DNA of 64,000 bases from an uncultured Eubacteriales bacterium (GTDB taxonomy: Bacteria > Bacillota > Clostridia > Christensenellales > Aristaeellaceae). The position numbers were made by a program, and so were the translations under genes. Shown here one piece after another: positions 18,326 through 30,370 of the stretch. The stretch is from contig CACWXP010000002.1 in the NCBI GenBank assembly GCA_902764875.1, forward strand, positions 62,001-126,000, in the 5' to 3' direction. Numbering within the stretch: the stretch's first letter is position 1; each line of letters starts with the position of its first letter. The notes beneath the pieces were generated by a model. The model did no database searches. It was not told the DNA's origin and was given only the letters and a program-made list of their open reading frames with translations.

Positions 18326-19357
18326 ATGGCGATGGATGACCGCAAGATGCGGATTCTTCAGGCCATAATTGATGATTACATTCTGACCGGCGTGCCCGTC
18401 GGAAGCAGAACGATCAGCAAGAAATACGACATGGGCCTTTCCTCCGCAACGATCCGGAATGAAATGAGCGATCTGGAAGAACTGGGTTTTCTGGATCAGC
18501 CGCATGTTTCAGCCGGACGGATTCCCTCCGCAAAAGCCTACAGGCTTTATGTGGACACTCTGCTGCAGACAGGCAGGATTCCCAACGATTCTGCCGAGAC
18601 GGTTCGAAGCCACTTCGCCGGTCGGATTCACCAGATGGAAGACGTGATTGATCATGCGGCCCAGATGATTTCCAGCCTGACCCATTACACGGCGGTGGTG
18701 CTTTCGCCGAAGGGAGAACAGCCGAGGATTCATACCATTCAGCTGGTGCCGGTTTCCTCGGAAACGGCGCTGGTGGTCATTGTGACGGATCAGGGAATGG
18801 TTCGGGACAGTGTGATCCGGGTGGGCGGACAGATGGACAGCGATACGCTGTATGCCATCAGCCGGTCCCTGACAGAGGAACTTCGCGGAACCACACTGAC
18901 GGAAGCATGCGAACGGATGCCGGTTATTGCCGAACGGATCAGCGGAAACGACCGGATGCTGCAGGAACTGTACGGATTCCTGAACGAGGACCAGAATGCA
19001 CCAAGACGAGGCCACATGGCTGTCGGCGGGACCAGCAACATGCTGGCCTATCCGGAATACAGCGATGTGGACAAAGCCCGGAACTTCCTGAGTCTGATGG
19101 AGACCCGCGACAAGCTGGCGGACATTATTCGCGGAAGCGGCGGGATGTCCTTCACAGTCCGGATCGGGCCGGAGACCGGTGTTCCGGAAATGGCCGACTG
19201 CTCCATCGTGACGGCGGCCTATTCCAGCCGGGGCGGGCAGCAGGGCACCATTGGCGTGATCGGCCCCACCAGAATGCAGTATTCCAAGGTGCTCTCGATC
19301 CTGAACATTATCGGTCACCAGCTGACGGATATGTTCACCGGGGAGGAAAACGAGTAG
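18326..19357 (+). CDS. hrcA: Heat-inducible transcription repressor HrcA
   Basis: A 343-residue repressor. The N-terminal winged helix (RKMRILQAIIDDYI, then GSRTISKKYDMGLSSATIRNEM) binds CIRCE, followed by the conserved LEELGFLDQPHVSAGRIPSAKAYR split over the wing, and a C-terminal GAF-like domain ending with GVIGPTRMQYSKVLSIL. It needs GroE for folding, which couples repression to chaperone availability. The start at 18326 follows AAAGGAGGAGG; a GTG at 18293 lies within CIRCE and is rejected. First gene of the heat-shock operon, so it is autoregulated. Confidence 0.97.
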   Translation: MAMDDRKMRILQAIIDDYILTGVPVGSRTISKKYDMGLSSATIRNEMSDLEELGFLDQPHVSAGRIPSAKAYRLYVDTLLQTGRIPNDSAETVRSHFAGRIHQMEDVIDHAAQMISSLTHYTAVVLSPKGEQPRIHTIQLVPVSSETALVVIVTDQGMVRDSVIRVGGQMDSDTLYAISRSLTEELRGTTLTEACERMPVIAERISGNDRMLQELYGFLNEDQNAPRRGHMAVGGTSNMLAYPEYSDVDKARNFLSLMETRDKLADIIRGSGGMSFTVRIGPETGVPEMADCSIVTAAYSSRGGQQGTIGVIGPTRMQYSKVLSILNIIGHQLTDMFTGEENE

Positions 19358-19370
19358 GGGAAACACCATG

Positions 19371-19402
19371 TCACTCTGTCACTCTGGCACTCTGTCACTC
19401 CG
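19371..19402. repeat. Four tandem 8-bp repeats (TCACTCTG type) between hrcA and grpE
   Basis: Consecutive octamers read TCACTCTG, TCACTCTG, GCACTCTG and TCACTCCG, starting 13 bases after the hrcA stop. The array has a CACTC core in every unit. A comparable four-copy octamer array with the same core lies at 59701-59732. Confidence 0.85.
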
Positions 19403-19465
19403 ATACCAGAGCAAAAGAACAAACAGGGCAAAATGAGCACAAAAACACTCAAATGAGAGGCACGC

Positions 19466-20095
19466 ATGATGAGCAAAGACAAGAAAAACCGGCATGAAAA
19501 CGAAGCGCAGAATACCGCGGAAGCCGCGGAAGAGGCACTGAAGGAAGCGTTGGAGGCCGAAATTCCGGAAGAGGTTAAACCGGAAGAGGCAAAGCCGGAA
19601 GAAACGGAAGCCACGCAGGAAAAAGAACCCGCGGAGAATCCGCTGGAAAAACTGCTGGAAGCAGCCAATGCAAAAACGGCTGAGTATCTGGCGATGGCCC
19701 AGCGGGTTCAGGCTGACTTTGAAAACTTCCGAAAGCGGAATGAGTCCGTCCGGGCGGACGCTTACGCAGACGGCCGCAGGGATGTGGCAACGGTCATGCT
19801 ACCGGTGCTGGACAACCTGGAACGGGCAGTCAGCGCCGCAGCAAACTGCGAAGATGAGGCACTGAAAAACGGTATTGAACTGGTGCTGAAGCAGATGACT
19901 GAGGTTTATCAGAAACTGGATGTTACGCCGATTGACCGGAAGGGCGAAAAATTCGACCCGAACCTGGAAAATGCCGTGCTGCAGGGTACGGAAGACGAGG
20001 GCGAGCCCGGAACGGTCTGTCAGGTGCTCCAGAAGGGGTACAAAATGGGAGAAAGAGTGCTTCGGCACGCGATGGTAAAGGTTGTTCCGGAATAA
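19466..20095 (+). CDS. grpE: Nucleotide exchange factor GrpE
   Basis: A 209-residue co-chaperone that releases ADP from DnaK. The first 60 residues are glutamate-rich and probably disordered, followed by a long coiled-coil (LEKLLEAANAKTAEYLAMAQ) with the family motif RVQADFENFRKR, and a C-terminal beta domain ending in the signature VCQVLQKGYKMGERVLRHAMV. It lies between hrcA and dnaK in the CIRCE-controlled operon. The acidic N-terminal extension is longer than average but common in Clostridia. Confidence 0.97.
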   Translation: MMSKDKKNRHENEAQNTAEAAEEALKEALEAEIPEEVKPEEAKPEETEATQEKEPAENPLEKLLEAANAKTAEYLAMAQRVQADFENFRKRNESVRADAYADGRRDVATVMLPVLDNLERAVSAAANCEDEALKNGIELVLKQMTEVYQKLDVTPIDRKGEKFDPNLENAVLQGTEDEGEPGTVCQVLQKGYKMGERVLRHAMVKVVPE

Positions 20096-20137
20096 TATTC
20101 CGTAACAAATAAATTGGGAAGCAACAGTAACAGATAA

Positions 20138-21976
<1,839 letters not shown>

Positions 21977-21995
21977 TCCGAAAAGAAATACTGAC

Positions 21996-22031
21996 AGCAA
22001 GCCCGGTCCGATCGGGGACGGGCTTGCTTTT
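21996..22031 (+). terminator. Hairpin with short T run between dnaK and dnaJ
   Basis: AGCAAGCCCG (21996-22005) pairs with CGGGCTTGCT (22019-22028), with TCC/GGA pairing inside the loop, followed by TTT and then the dnaJ ribosome site. It probably acts as a partial terminator or mRNA stability element setting the DnaK:DnaJ ratio. Confidence 0.65.
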
Positions 22032-22050
22032 CAGGAGGAGGTGAGACAGC

Positions 22051-23175
22051 ATGGCTGCGAAACGGGACTACTATGAAGTGCTCGGGGTCAGCAAGAACGC
22101 GACGGACGACGAGATTAAGAAGGCATACCGAAAAAAAGCAAAGGAATGCCATCCTGATCTGCATCCGGACGACAAGGAGGCTGTGGAACGCTTCAAGGAA
22201 CTGAACGAAGCCAACGAGGTGCTGTCGGATCCGGATAAACGGGCGCGGTATGACCAGTTCGGATTTGAAGATCCCACGGCAGGCATGGGCGGCGGCGGAA
22301 ATCCCTTCGGCGGATTTGATTTCGGCGGAATGGGCGATATATTCGACCAGCTGTTCAACGGTGGCGGCATGGGCGGCAGAACAGCCCGCAGCCAGGGCCC
22401 TGTTCAGGGGAACGATTTGCGGTACGAACTGCGGATTACCTTTGAGGAAGCGGCAAAGGGCTGCGAGAAGAGCTTTGAAATCTACCGGAACGAGCTTTGC
22501 GATACCTGCAAGGGCAGCGGTGCGAAACCCGGAACCAGTCCGGTGACCTGTCCGAACTGTAACGGTACGGGCCAGATTCGTCAAAGCAGCGGCTGGATGA
22601 CCACGGTGCGGACCTGTCCGGCCTGCGGCGGCGCAGGTAAGGTAGTGCGGGACAAGTGCACCGCCTGCGGCGGCAGCGGAAGAACCCGGAGAAAACGGAC
22701 CGTGACCGTAAAGATTCCGGCCGGCATTGATAACGGGCAGACCATTATCATGAACGGCCAGGGAGAGCCCGGACTGCGGGGCGGCCCGAACGGAGATCTG
22801 TACATTGTAGTCGGCGTGAAACCGCACAAGCTGTTCAAGCGGGAAGGGTATAACCTGCTGCTGGACTTCCCGATCAGCTTTGTGACCGCGGCACTGGGCG
22901 GAGATATTGAAGTGCCCACACTGAGCGGACCGGTGAAATACAGAATTCCCGAAGGAACACAGCCCGGAACGGAATTCCGGATCAAAGGTGCCGGCATCCA
23001 GATGCTGCGTTCCGGCGGGAAGGGCGATCTGATCCTGAAGGTGAAGGTTGAAATCCCGAAACGTTTGAACAATAAGCAGAAGGATCTTCTGCGTCAGTTT
23101 GACGCGACCACGACGGATAAGGAATATGACGGCCGGAAGAGCTTTATGGACCGTGTGAAGGAACTCTTCCAGTAA
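22051..23175 (+). CDS. dnaJ: Molecular chaperone DnaJ (Hsp40)
   Basis: A 374-residue type I DnaJ. The J domain has DYYEVLGVSKNATDDEIKKA (within residues 5-25) and the HPD motif in CHPDLHPDD, which stimulates DnaK ATPase. A Gly/Phe linker (GMGGGGNPFGGFDFGG) follows, then four zinc-binding CxxCxGxG repeats: CDTCKGSG, CPNCNGTG, CPACGGAG and CTACGGSG, and the C-terminal substrate-binding domain with GDLYIVVGVKPHKLFKREG. Complete and typical in length. It ends the heat-shock operon, with a strong terminator just beyond. Confidence 0.99.
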   Translation: MAAKRDYYEVLGVSKNATDDEIKKAYRKKAKECHPDLHPDDKEAVERFKELNEANEVLSDPDKRARYDQFGFEDPTAGMGGGGNPFGGFDFGGMGDIFDQLFNGGGMGGRTARSQGPVQGNDLRYELRITFEEAAKGCEKSFEIYRNELCDTCKGSGAKPGTSPVTCPNCNGTGQIRQSSGWMTTVRTCPACGGAGKVVRDKCTACGGSGRTRRKRTVTVKIPAGIDNGQTIIMNGQGEPGLRGGPNGDLYIVVGVKPHKLFKREGYNLLLDFPISFVTAALGGDIEVPTLSGPVKYRIPEGTQPGTEFRIKGAGIQMLRSGGKGDLILKVKVEIPKRLNNKQKDLLRQFDATTTDKEYDGRKSFMDRVKELFQ

Positions 23176-23184
23176 CCCTTTTCA

Positions 23185-23221
23185 ACGAAAAACAGGAGAT
23201 AGGACATCTCCTGTTTTTCGT
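23185..23221. terminator. Terminator after dnaJ
   Basis: A perfect 16-bp stem: bases 23185-23200 (ACGAAAAACAGGAGAT) pair with 23206-23221 over a five-base loop. A-rich and T-rich arms make it potentially bidirectional. Confidence 0.85.
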
Positions 23222-23258
23222 GATTGCGCACCTGCGGGTACAGACGGAGAGCAAGAGG

Positions 23259-23777
23259 ATGGAAAGAACCGGACTGCAGAGAACCTGGGTCAGAATTCTG
23301 CTGACCGTACTGACCCTGGCCGTGATGGGGATGATTTTTCTTTTCTCCACGGAGTCGGCGGAAAAATCCGACGAAACCAGCGGGACCTTCACACGCAGTC
23401 TGATCGGCGTTTTTTATCCGGACTTCGATGAATATGACGCGGGCCGAAAGCTGCAGGTGTATGACAGCATTCAGGTGGTGGTTCGGAAGATCGCTCATTT
23501 TACGGAATTCGCCGCACTGGGTTTCCTGATGCGGCTGTGCCTGGAAAGCTGGTTCGGGAAGCGGAAATGGCTGAATCCGGTCAGCTGGGCCGCCGGCACG
23601 CTTTATGCCGGCACGGATGAACTCCATCAGATCCTTTCAGACGGGCGTTCGGCACAGTGGGAAGATATCCTGCTGGACAGCGCGGGCGTACTGGCTGGGG
23701 TTGCTGTTGCTGCGCTGGCGGTATTCCTGTTCATGAGACGGAACATACGGAAGGCAGGCGAAAAAGCATGTCCATGA
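23259..23777 (+). CDS. VanZ-family membrane protein
   Basis: A 172-residue protein with membrane helices near residues 11-27, 75-95, 106-120 and 140-160. It carries the VanZ-like hallmark: RKIAHFTEFAALGFL and later DELHQILSDGRSAQWEDI followed by DSAGVLAG. VanZ gives low-level teicoplanin resistance in enterococci, but most members have no known role. The start at 23259 follows a GGAGAGCAAGAGG stretch; a GTG at 23220 would sit in the terminator. Its end overlaps trmL by ten bases. Confidence 0.85.
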   Translation: MERTGLQRTWVRILLTVLTLAVMGMIFLFSTESAEKSDETSGTFTRSLIGVFYPDFDEYDAGRKLQVYDSIQVVVRKIAHFTEFAALGFLMRLCLESWFGKRKWLNPVSWAAGTLYAGTDELHQILSDGRSAQWEDILLDSAGVLAGVAVAALAVFLFMRRNIRKAGEKACP

Positions 23778-24289
23778 ACATTGTGCTTGTTCATCCGGAA
23801 ATCCCTCAGAACACCGGAAATATAGCCCGGACCTGTGCGGCGACCGGAACGGTGCTGCATCTGATTAAGCCGCTGGGATTCTCACTGGACGACCGATATC
23901 TGAAACGGGCCGGTCTTGATTACTGGCATCTGATGGAGTATCATGTTTATCGTGATCTGGAAGATTTCCTTTCACAGCATCCGGGAATTCGGGCACATTT
24001 TGCGACCACAAAGGCACCCCGGGGATACCATGAGGCCGAGTACAGGGACGGGGATTATCTTTTTTTCGGCTGTGAAACGAGGGGACTACCGGAGAACCTG
24101 CTTCAGAAGGTTTACGACCGGTGCATTCGGATTCCCATGCGGGAAGAAGCCAGGAGCCTGAACCTGGCAAATTCCGCGGCGATTGTTTTGTTTGAAGCAC
24201 TTCGGCAGAACGGCTTCCCGGGAATGAGCACGGAAGGAAAACTGACCGGCCGGGATGAACAGGACGGAGCCTGGCTTGATTACATCTGA
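23768..24289 (+). CDS. trmL: tRNA (cytidine/uridine-34 2'-O)-methyltransferase TrmL
   Basis: A 173-residue SPOUT methyltransferase that methylates the wobble ribose of tRNA-Leu isoacceptors. MNIVLVHPEIPQNTGNIARTC is the family start in two segments, FFGCETRGLP is the cofactor-knot loop, and SLNLANSAAIVLFEALRQ the C-terminal knot helix. The ATG at 23768 was chosen because GGAAGGCAGG lies eight bases upstream; the ATG at 23774, forming ATGA with the preceding stop, is equally possible. The gene is translationally coupled to the VanZ-like gene. Confidence 0.92.
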   Translation: MSMNIVLVHPEIPQNTGNIARTCAATGTVLHLIKPLGFSLDDRYLKRAGLDYWHLMEYHVYRDLEDFLSQHPGIRAHFATTKAPRGYHEAEYRDGDYLFFGCETRGLPENLLQKVYDRCIRIPMREEARSLNLANSAAIVLFEALRQNGFPGMSTEGKLTGRDEQDGAWLDYI

Positions 24290-24303
24290 CGGGGGGAGAA
24301 ACC

Positions 24304-24645
24304 ATGGCCTATTTCCGCGAAAACGATCCGGAAGAAACCCGGCTGCAGCCGCCGGTCAGAAACAGCAAAGAAGCGCAGTACGATACGCAGGAATATGTGG
24401 AATCCGACTACGACGACGGGTTTGACGATCCTGAAGAACCGGAAGATGTTCCTGAACTGACGGAGGAAGAAAAGAACGCCATTCGGAAAAAACGTTTCCG
24501 GGTGATGTCCGGCGCCGGTAACCTGACGGCGGTGATCACCGGGTCTGTGGTTATCCTGATTCTTCTTGCGCTTCTGATGAGTATGGTCAGTTTTGTCCTG
24601 AATGATGCAGACCGCAACTTTACGTTGTTCCAGATGAGATTCTGA
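24304..24645 (+). CDS. Small acidic single-TM protein of unknown function
   Basis: A 113-residue protein. Residues 1-55 are strongly acidic and Asp/Glu/Tyr-rich, followed by a basic stretch (AIRKKRFRVMSG) and one membrane helix at about residues 74-97. This suggests a cytoplasmic acidic tail anchored in the membrane. It starts 15 bases after trmL with GGGGGGAGA as ribosome site and ends 15 bases before a cysteine desulfurase gene, so it is probably in the same operon. No family is recognised. Confidence 0.6.
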   Translation: MAYFRENDPEETRLQPPVRNSKEAQYDTQEYVESDYDDGFDDPEEPEDVPELTEEEKNAIRKKRFRVMSGAGNLTAVITGSVVILILLALLMSMVSFVLNDADRNFTLFQMRF

Positions 24646-24659
24646 AAGTGGGGAAACAT

Positions 24660-25832
24660 ATGGATCGGATTTACCTTGACTATGCGGCAACGTCTCCTGT
24701 GCTTCCGGAAGTACTGGATGCGATGCTGCCTTTTTTTATGTCCTGTTTCGGCAACCCGTCCGGGATCCACGAAAACGGGCGTGAAACACGTAAAGCCGTC
24801 GAACAGGCAAGACGGGAGGTTGCAGAGACGCTCGGCGCGGAAAGCAGGGAAATCGTTTTTACTTCCGGCGGGAGCGAAAGCGACAACCTGGCCATTGAAG
24901 GAACCGCCTTCGCCCTGCGGCAAAAGGGAAATCATATCATCACCTCGCAGATTGAACATCATGCTGTGCTGAATACATGCCGGTGGCTGGAAAAACAGGG
25001 GTTTCGTGTGACGTATCTTCCGGTGGATGCCTCAGGACTGGTGGAGCCGGACAGCGTTCGGGACGCGATCGGAAACGATACGGTTCTGGTCAGCATCATG
25101 ACGGCCAATAACGAGATCGGAACGGTTGAACCTGTATCCGAGATCGGCGAAATCTGCCGGGAGAAGGGCGTTCTGTTTCATACCGATGCCGTGCAGGCCA
25201 TCGGAATGATGAATATTCATGCAGCGGAAATCAATGCGGACCTGATCAGCCTGAGCGCCCATAAGTTTCACGGGCCCAAAGGAACCGGCGCACTGTATAT
25301 CCGGAAGGGAACGAAACTGGAATCCCTGATTCACGGAGGCGCCCAGGAACGGGGGCTGCGGGCAGGTACAGAGAATGTTCCCGGCATTGTCGGCATGGGC
25401 AAAGCCATAACGATCGCCGCAAAAGAACGGGAAGAAAATCAGCAAAGGATCCGGGAACTCCGGGATCAGATGATCCGGATCGTCCTGGAGAGAATACCCG
25501 GTTCACAGCTGAACGGGCACCCGGAAAAACGCCTTGCGAACAACTGTCATTTTTCCTTTGCCGGCATCGAAAGCGAAGCACTGCTGCTGCGACTGGACCT
25601 GGCAGGCATCTCGGTTTCGGGGGGGAGTGCATGCACTTCCGGAAGTATGGAACCGAGCCATGTACTGCAGGCCATCGGCCTGAAGAATGAGATGCTCAAA
25701 AGCGGCATCCGGATGACGATGGGACGGGAAACCACGCGGGAAGAGATTGAAAAAACGGCAGAAAAAATGTCTGAGATCATTGCGGATCTCAGACAAATGA
25801 GTCATTCATCCATCAAGCATTTAAGAGGATAA
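24660..25832 (+). CDS. Cysteine desulfurase (IscS/NifS type), second copy
   Basis: A 390-residue PLP enzyme making protein-bound persulfide from cysteine. It begins RIYLDYAATSPV, has the PLP lysine in SLSAHKFHGPKGTG (K202 from the ATG at 24660) and the active cysteine in SGGSACTSGSMEPSHVL (C325), the extended IscS-like loop. It differs clearly from the ThiI-linked copy at 1901-3046, so the two are paralogues with probably different clients; Fe-S assembly is likely here, but no iscU follows. The last 20 bases overlap the convergent alpha-galactosidase gene. Confidence 0.93.
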   Translation: MDRIYLDYAATSPVLPEVLDAMLPFFMSCFGNPSGIHENGRETRKAVEQARREVAETLGAESREIVFTSGGSESDNLAIEGTAFALRQKGNHIITSQIEHHAVLNTCRWLEKQGFRVTYLPVDASGLVEPDSVRDAIGNDTVLVSIMTANNEIGTVEPVSEIGEICREKGVLFHTDAVQAIGMMNIHAAEINADLISLSAHKFHGPKGTGALYIRKGTKLESLIHGGAQERGLRAGTENVPGIVGMGKAITIAAKEREENQQRIRELRDQMIRIVLERIPGSQLNGHPEKRLANNCHFSFAGIESEALLLRLDLAGISVSGGSACTSGSMEPSHVLQAIGLKNEMLKSGIRMTMGRETTREEIEKTAEKMSEIIADLRQMSHSSIKHLRG

Positions 25833-27969
25833 TCTCGCTGGAGAAGTCTCCTTTGAGGGGAACCGTCAGACCCTGATACATGAGGGTGGCGCCAAAGAAA
25901 CGGCGGCCGTCCTCTGCTTTATACCAGACAGCCGGATCCAGTCCGCGGAGCCGGACGCGAAGCGGTGCGGAATTGGGAACGGACAGGGCGCAGTATACGC
26001 AAAGAATGACATTGGTCCGATCTTCAGATACGAAGGCCCAGGCGGTATTTTGTCCTTCAAAAGGAGAGAGGAGCCGCCAGAAAGTTCCCCGGCGCGTGAG
26101 ATCCCGGAGGGATTTGACCCGGGCAATCATCCGTTTTGCCTCTTCGGCTTCCTCCTGCGTTAGTTTGCATGGATCCAGTTCAAAACCGAAGTTTCCGCCC
26201 AGCGCCACATCACCGCGCATTTTCAGGGGAACCGATCTGCCGGTCTGATGATTCGGCACAGCGCTTACATGGGCGCCCATGGCGGAAGCGGGATAGACAA
26301 AAGAGGTTCCGTACTGAAGCTTCAGACGCTCCACAGCGTCGGTATCATCGCTGGTCCAGGTTTGGGGCATGTAGAAGAGCATGCCGGGATCGAAGCGACC
26401 ACCGCCACCCGAACAGGATTCAAAGAGAATTTGCGGAAAGGCAGAAGTGATGGCTTCGAGAACACGGTACAATCCGAGTATATAGCGGTGCTGGGTTTCC
26501 TTCTTACGCTCAGGAGGGAGCGCTTCGGAAAACGCTTCCGTCATGTTCCGGTTCATATCCCATTTTACATAATCAATCCCGGAAGAAGAGAGCACGGATG
26601 ATACGGAAGAAATGATATAATCCTGTACTTCCCGGCGGGAAAGGTCGAGGATCAGCTGCTGGCGCGCCTGGGTGCGGGGACGGCCCTGGACATGCAGACA
26701 CCAGTCCGGATGCGCACGGTACAGATCACTGTCCGGAGAGACCATCTCCGGCTCAAACCAGAGCCCGAACTGAAGCCCCAGGGCATGAACCTTCTCCGAC
26801 AGACCGGAAAGGCCAGTCGGCAGTTTTTGGGGATTTGCCACCCAGTCTCCAAGGGAACAGTTATCAGCATTCCGCTTTCCGAACCATCCGTCATCCAGCA
26901 CGAACAACTCCACGCCAAGCTCCGCCGCTTTGGCGGCAACGGACAGGAGCTTTTCCTCATTGAAATCGAAATAGACGCCTTCCCAGCTGTTCAGCAGCAC
27001 GGGACGGGAACGATCGCGCCAGAAACCACGGGCCAGCCTTGTACGATAGAGGGAATGGAAGGTTTGGGACATGCCGTTGAAACCGGAATCGCTGTGAATC
27101 AGAACAGCTTCGGGAGAAGTGAGCGTTTCGCCGGGATGCAGGAGCCAGGAGAAGACTTCCGGATTCATTCCGACGGAAAGCCGGGAATGTCCGAAAATAT
27201 CCGTATGGCAGAAGGCCTGGAAGCTTCCGCTGTACACAAGGCTTGCGGCCCAGACGGAGCCGGAAAACTCATCGGTATTCGGTTCACACAGGGCCAGAAA
27301 CGGGTTTTCTTCATGACCGGATGCACCCCGTGCGGAGGAAATCCTGAAATCTCCTTCGCTGACCGGTGTGCGTATGACACGTCTTTCGCGGGCCCAGGCG
27401 CCGTTCAGATGTACGGCATCCAGATTTCCCTGCCAGAGGGGAACAGAAGCGGGAAGCAATGAAGTTACTGTGAAGGGAGCGGAGCCCGCGTTCTCCAGGA
27501 ACAGACTTCGGGTGACGGCACCGCTTTGCGTAAAAACGGAATACAGCGCCGTAACTTTCAGACCGGTCAGCGCGTCCTCCAGATGAACTGCCAGGGATTC
27601 GGCTTCATCCTCCTTTTCGGTATATACCGCCGGAAGGCCGGGAAGTGCCGGCTTTCCGGAGAAAATGTCCGCGGAAACAACCCGGAGATCCACTACTTCA
27701 TCCCCGCCGGCGGAACGGACGCCGACAGCCGGCTGGCCGAACCAGCCGGAACCGCAGACCGGAACTTCCAGCGGCAAAACAGAAACCGGGAGGTCAAAGG
27801 AAGCAAAAGAAATATAGTCGGCAGGGTCAAACCGTACTGTATCCCCGGGAAGACGGAGACCCCAGTACAGATTCAGCAGACGATTTTCCGCGTCCCTGTG
27901 CAGCACATAGCTGGTATTTCCGCCACTGAGGGTCCAGGTTTGGGCGGATATGTTCCATTCAACTGACAT
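25813..27969 (-). CDS. Alpha-galactosidase, GH36
   Basis: A 718-residue glycoside hydrolase without signal peptide, so cytoplasmic. It has an N-terminal beta-sandwich domain, a barrel with NSWEGVYFDF, FVLDDGWFG, the nucleophile motif YVKWDMNRN (D471), ESCSGGGGRFDPGM and the acid/base motif TWTSDDTD (D541), and a C-terminal beta domain. The 70-residue spacing between the two aspartates fits retaining GH36 enzymes that release terminal alpha-galactose from melibiose, raffinose or galactomannan oligomers. GAGGAGG precedes the ATG. It stands alone, with its own promoter divergent from guaB, and no dedicated transporter adjacent. Confidence 0.95.
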   Translation of the reverse strand: MSVEWNISAQTWTLSGGNTSYVLHRDAENRLLNLYWGLRLPGDTVRFDPADYISFASFDLPVSVLPLEVPVCGSGWFGQPAVGVRSAGGDEVVDLRVVSADIFSGKPALPGLPAVYTEKEDEAESLAVHLEDALTGLKVTALYSVFTQSGAVTRSLFLENAGSAPFTVTSLLPASVPLWQGNLDAVHLNGAWARERRVIRTPVSEGDFRISSARGASGHEENPFLALCEPNTDEFSGSVWAASLVYSGSFQAFCHTDIFGHSRLSVGMNPEVFSWLLHPGETLTSPEAVLIHSDSGFNGMSQTFHSLYRTRLARGFWRDRSRPVLLNSWEGVYFDFNEEKLLSVAAKAAELGVELFVLDDGWFGKRNADNCSLGDWVANPQKLPTGLSGLSEKVHALGLQFGLWFEPEMVSPDSDLYRAHPDWCLHVQGRPRTQARQQLILDLSRREVQDYIISSVSSVLSSSGIDYVKWDMNRNMTEAFSEALPPERKKETQHRYILGLYRVLEAITSAFPQILFESCSGGGGRFDPGMLFYMPQTWTSDDTDAVERLKLQYGTSFVYPASAMGAHVSAVPNHQTGRSVPLKMRGDVALGGNFGFELDPCKLTQEEAEEAKRMIARVKSLRDLTRRGTFWRLLSPFEGQNTAWAFVSEDRTNVILCVYCALSVPNSAPLRVRLRGLDPAVWYKAEDGRRFFGATLMYQGLTVPLKGDFSSEIILLNA

Positions 27970-28009
27970 GTTCAGTCCTCCTCAAGCATCAGAGAATCCT
28001 TGTATTGTT

Positions 28010-29564
<1,555 letters not shown>

Positions 29565-29630
29565 TTACACGGGGAGCGCGCATCATCTTTGGCTTCGGGT
29601 CATCACTCACTGTAAGAGGGGGAGAAAAGC

Positions 29631-30302
29631 TTGGGAAAAGGGTTTTATAAACTGGCAACCGCGGCGATCCGCATTTTCTCCCACAGGATGAAGACCGAAT
29701 GGGAAGTCCCTTTTGAAGAAGGACCCTGTGTATTTGTCGTAAACAACGTCGGGTTCATGGGCCCCATTGAAATATGCGTCAAGTTTGACGAAAGGGACAG
29801 ATGCCATCCCTGGATCAATGACGAACTGGTGGACGCAAGGAAGATTCCTGCCTATGCACGGAAGGACTGCTGGTGGAAACCGGGAACGTTCCGGGCGAAG
29901 ATGTTCAACGCGACAGTGCCGTATCTGGCGGCAGTGCTTCTTCCTCCGCTGGTGAAAAGCTCCCCGTATGTACCGGTGTATCATGATCAGCGGATCATGC
30001 TGACGCTGCGCGAAAGCGTCCGGATTCTGCAGAGGGACGGCGCACTGGTCGTATTCCCGGAAGTGCCGGACGCACGTCTGAGCCGGAAGGAATGGATCAG
30101 CACGGGTTGGCTGCGGCTTGGCGAAATGTGGTATCGGAACTGCGGCCGGGCACTGAAAATGTATCCGGTGCATATTGACCGGAAAAAGCATGTTTTCAGG
30201 GTAGCTGCACCGGTATGGTATGATCCGGGGAAACTGTTCCGGGAGCAGGAGAAGGACCTGGTTTCGGCGCTTACAAACGGAATGCGGGGATATCAGAAAT
30301 AA
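29631..30302 (+). CDS. PlsC-like acyltransferase-fold protein with degenerate active site
   Basis: A 223-residue protein starting at a TTG behind an AGGGGGAG site. The overall layout recalls 1-acylglycerol-phosphate acyltransferases: an early strand CVFVVNNVGFMGPIEI where those enzymes have NHxSxxD, and LVVFPEVPDARLS where they have FPEGTRS. The catalytic histidine and aspartate of the HX4D motif are both replaced (NNVGFMG), so classical acyl transfer is doubtful. It may bind lipid or act on another substrate. It follows guaB after 66 bases and is followed by a terminator. Confidence 0.6.
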   Translation: MGKGFYKLATAAIRIFSHRMKTEWEVPFEEGPCVFVVNNVGFMGPIEICVKFDERDRCHPWINDELVDARKIPAYARKDCWWKPGTFRAKMFNATVPYLAAVLLPPLVKSSPYVPVYHDQRIMLTLRESVRILQRDGALVVFPEVPDARLSRKEWISTGWLRLGEMWYRNCGRALKMYPVHIDRKKHVFRVAAPVWYDPGKLFREQEKDLVSALTNGMRGYQK

Positions 30303-30339
30303 AACGAAAACAGTCCGGCATTGCCGGGCTGTTTTCGTT
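30303..30339. terminator. Terminator between the acyltransferase-like gene and a convergent gene
   Basis: AACGAAAACAG (30303-30313) pairs with CTGTTTTCGTT (30329-30339) and CCGGC with GCCGG inside, leaving a three-base loop. A/T-rich arms make it usable from both strands. Confidence 0.8.
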
Positions 30340-30370
30340 CAGGCGATCGGGAAAATATGAAATATGGGGA

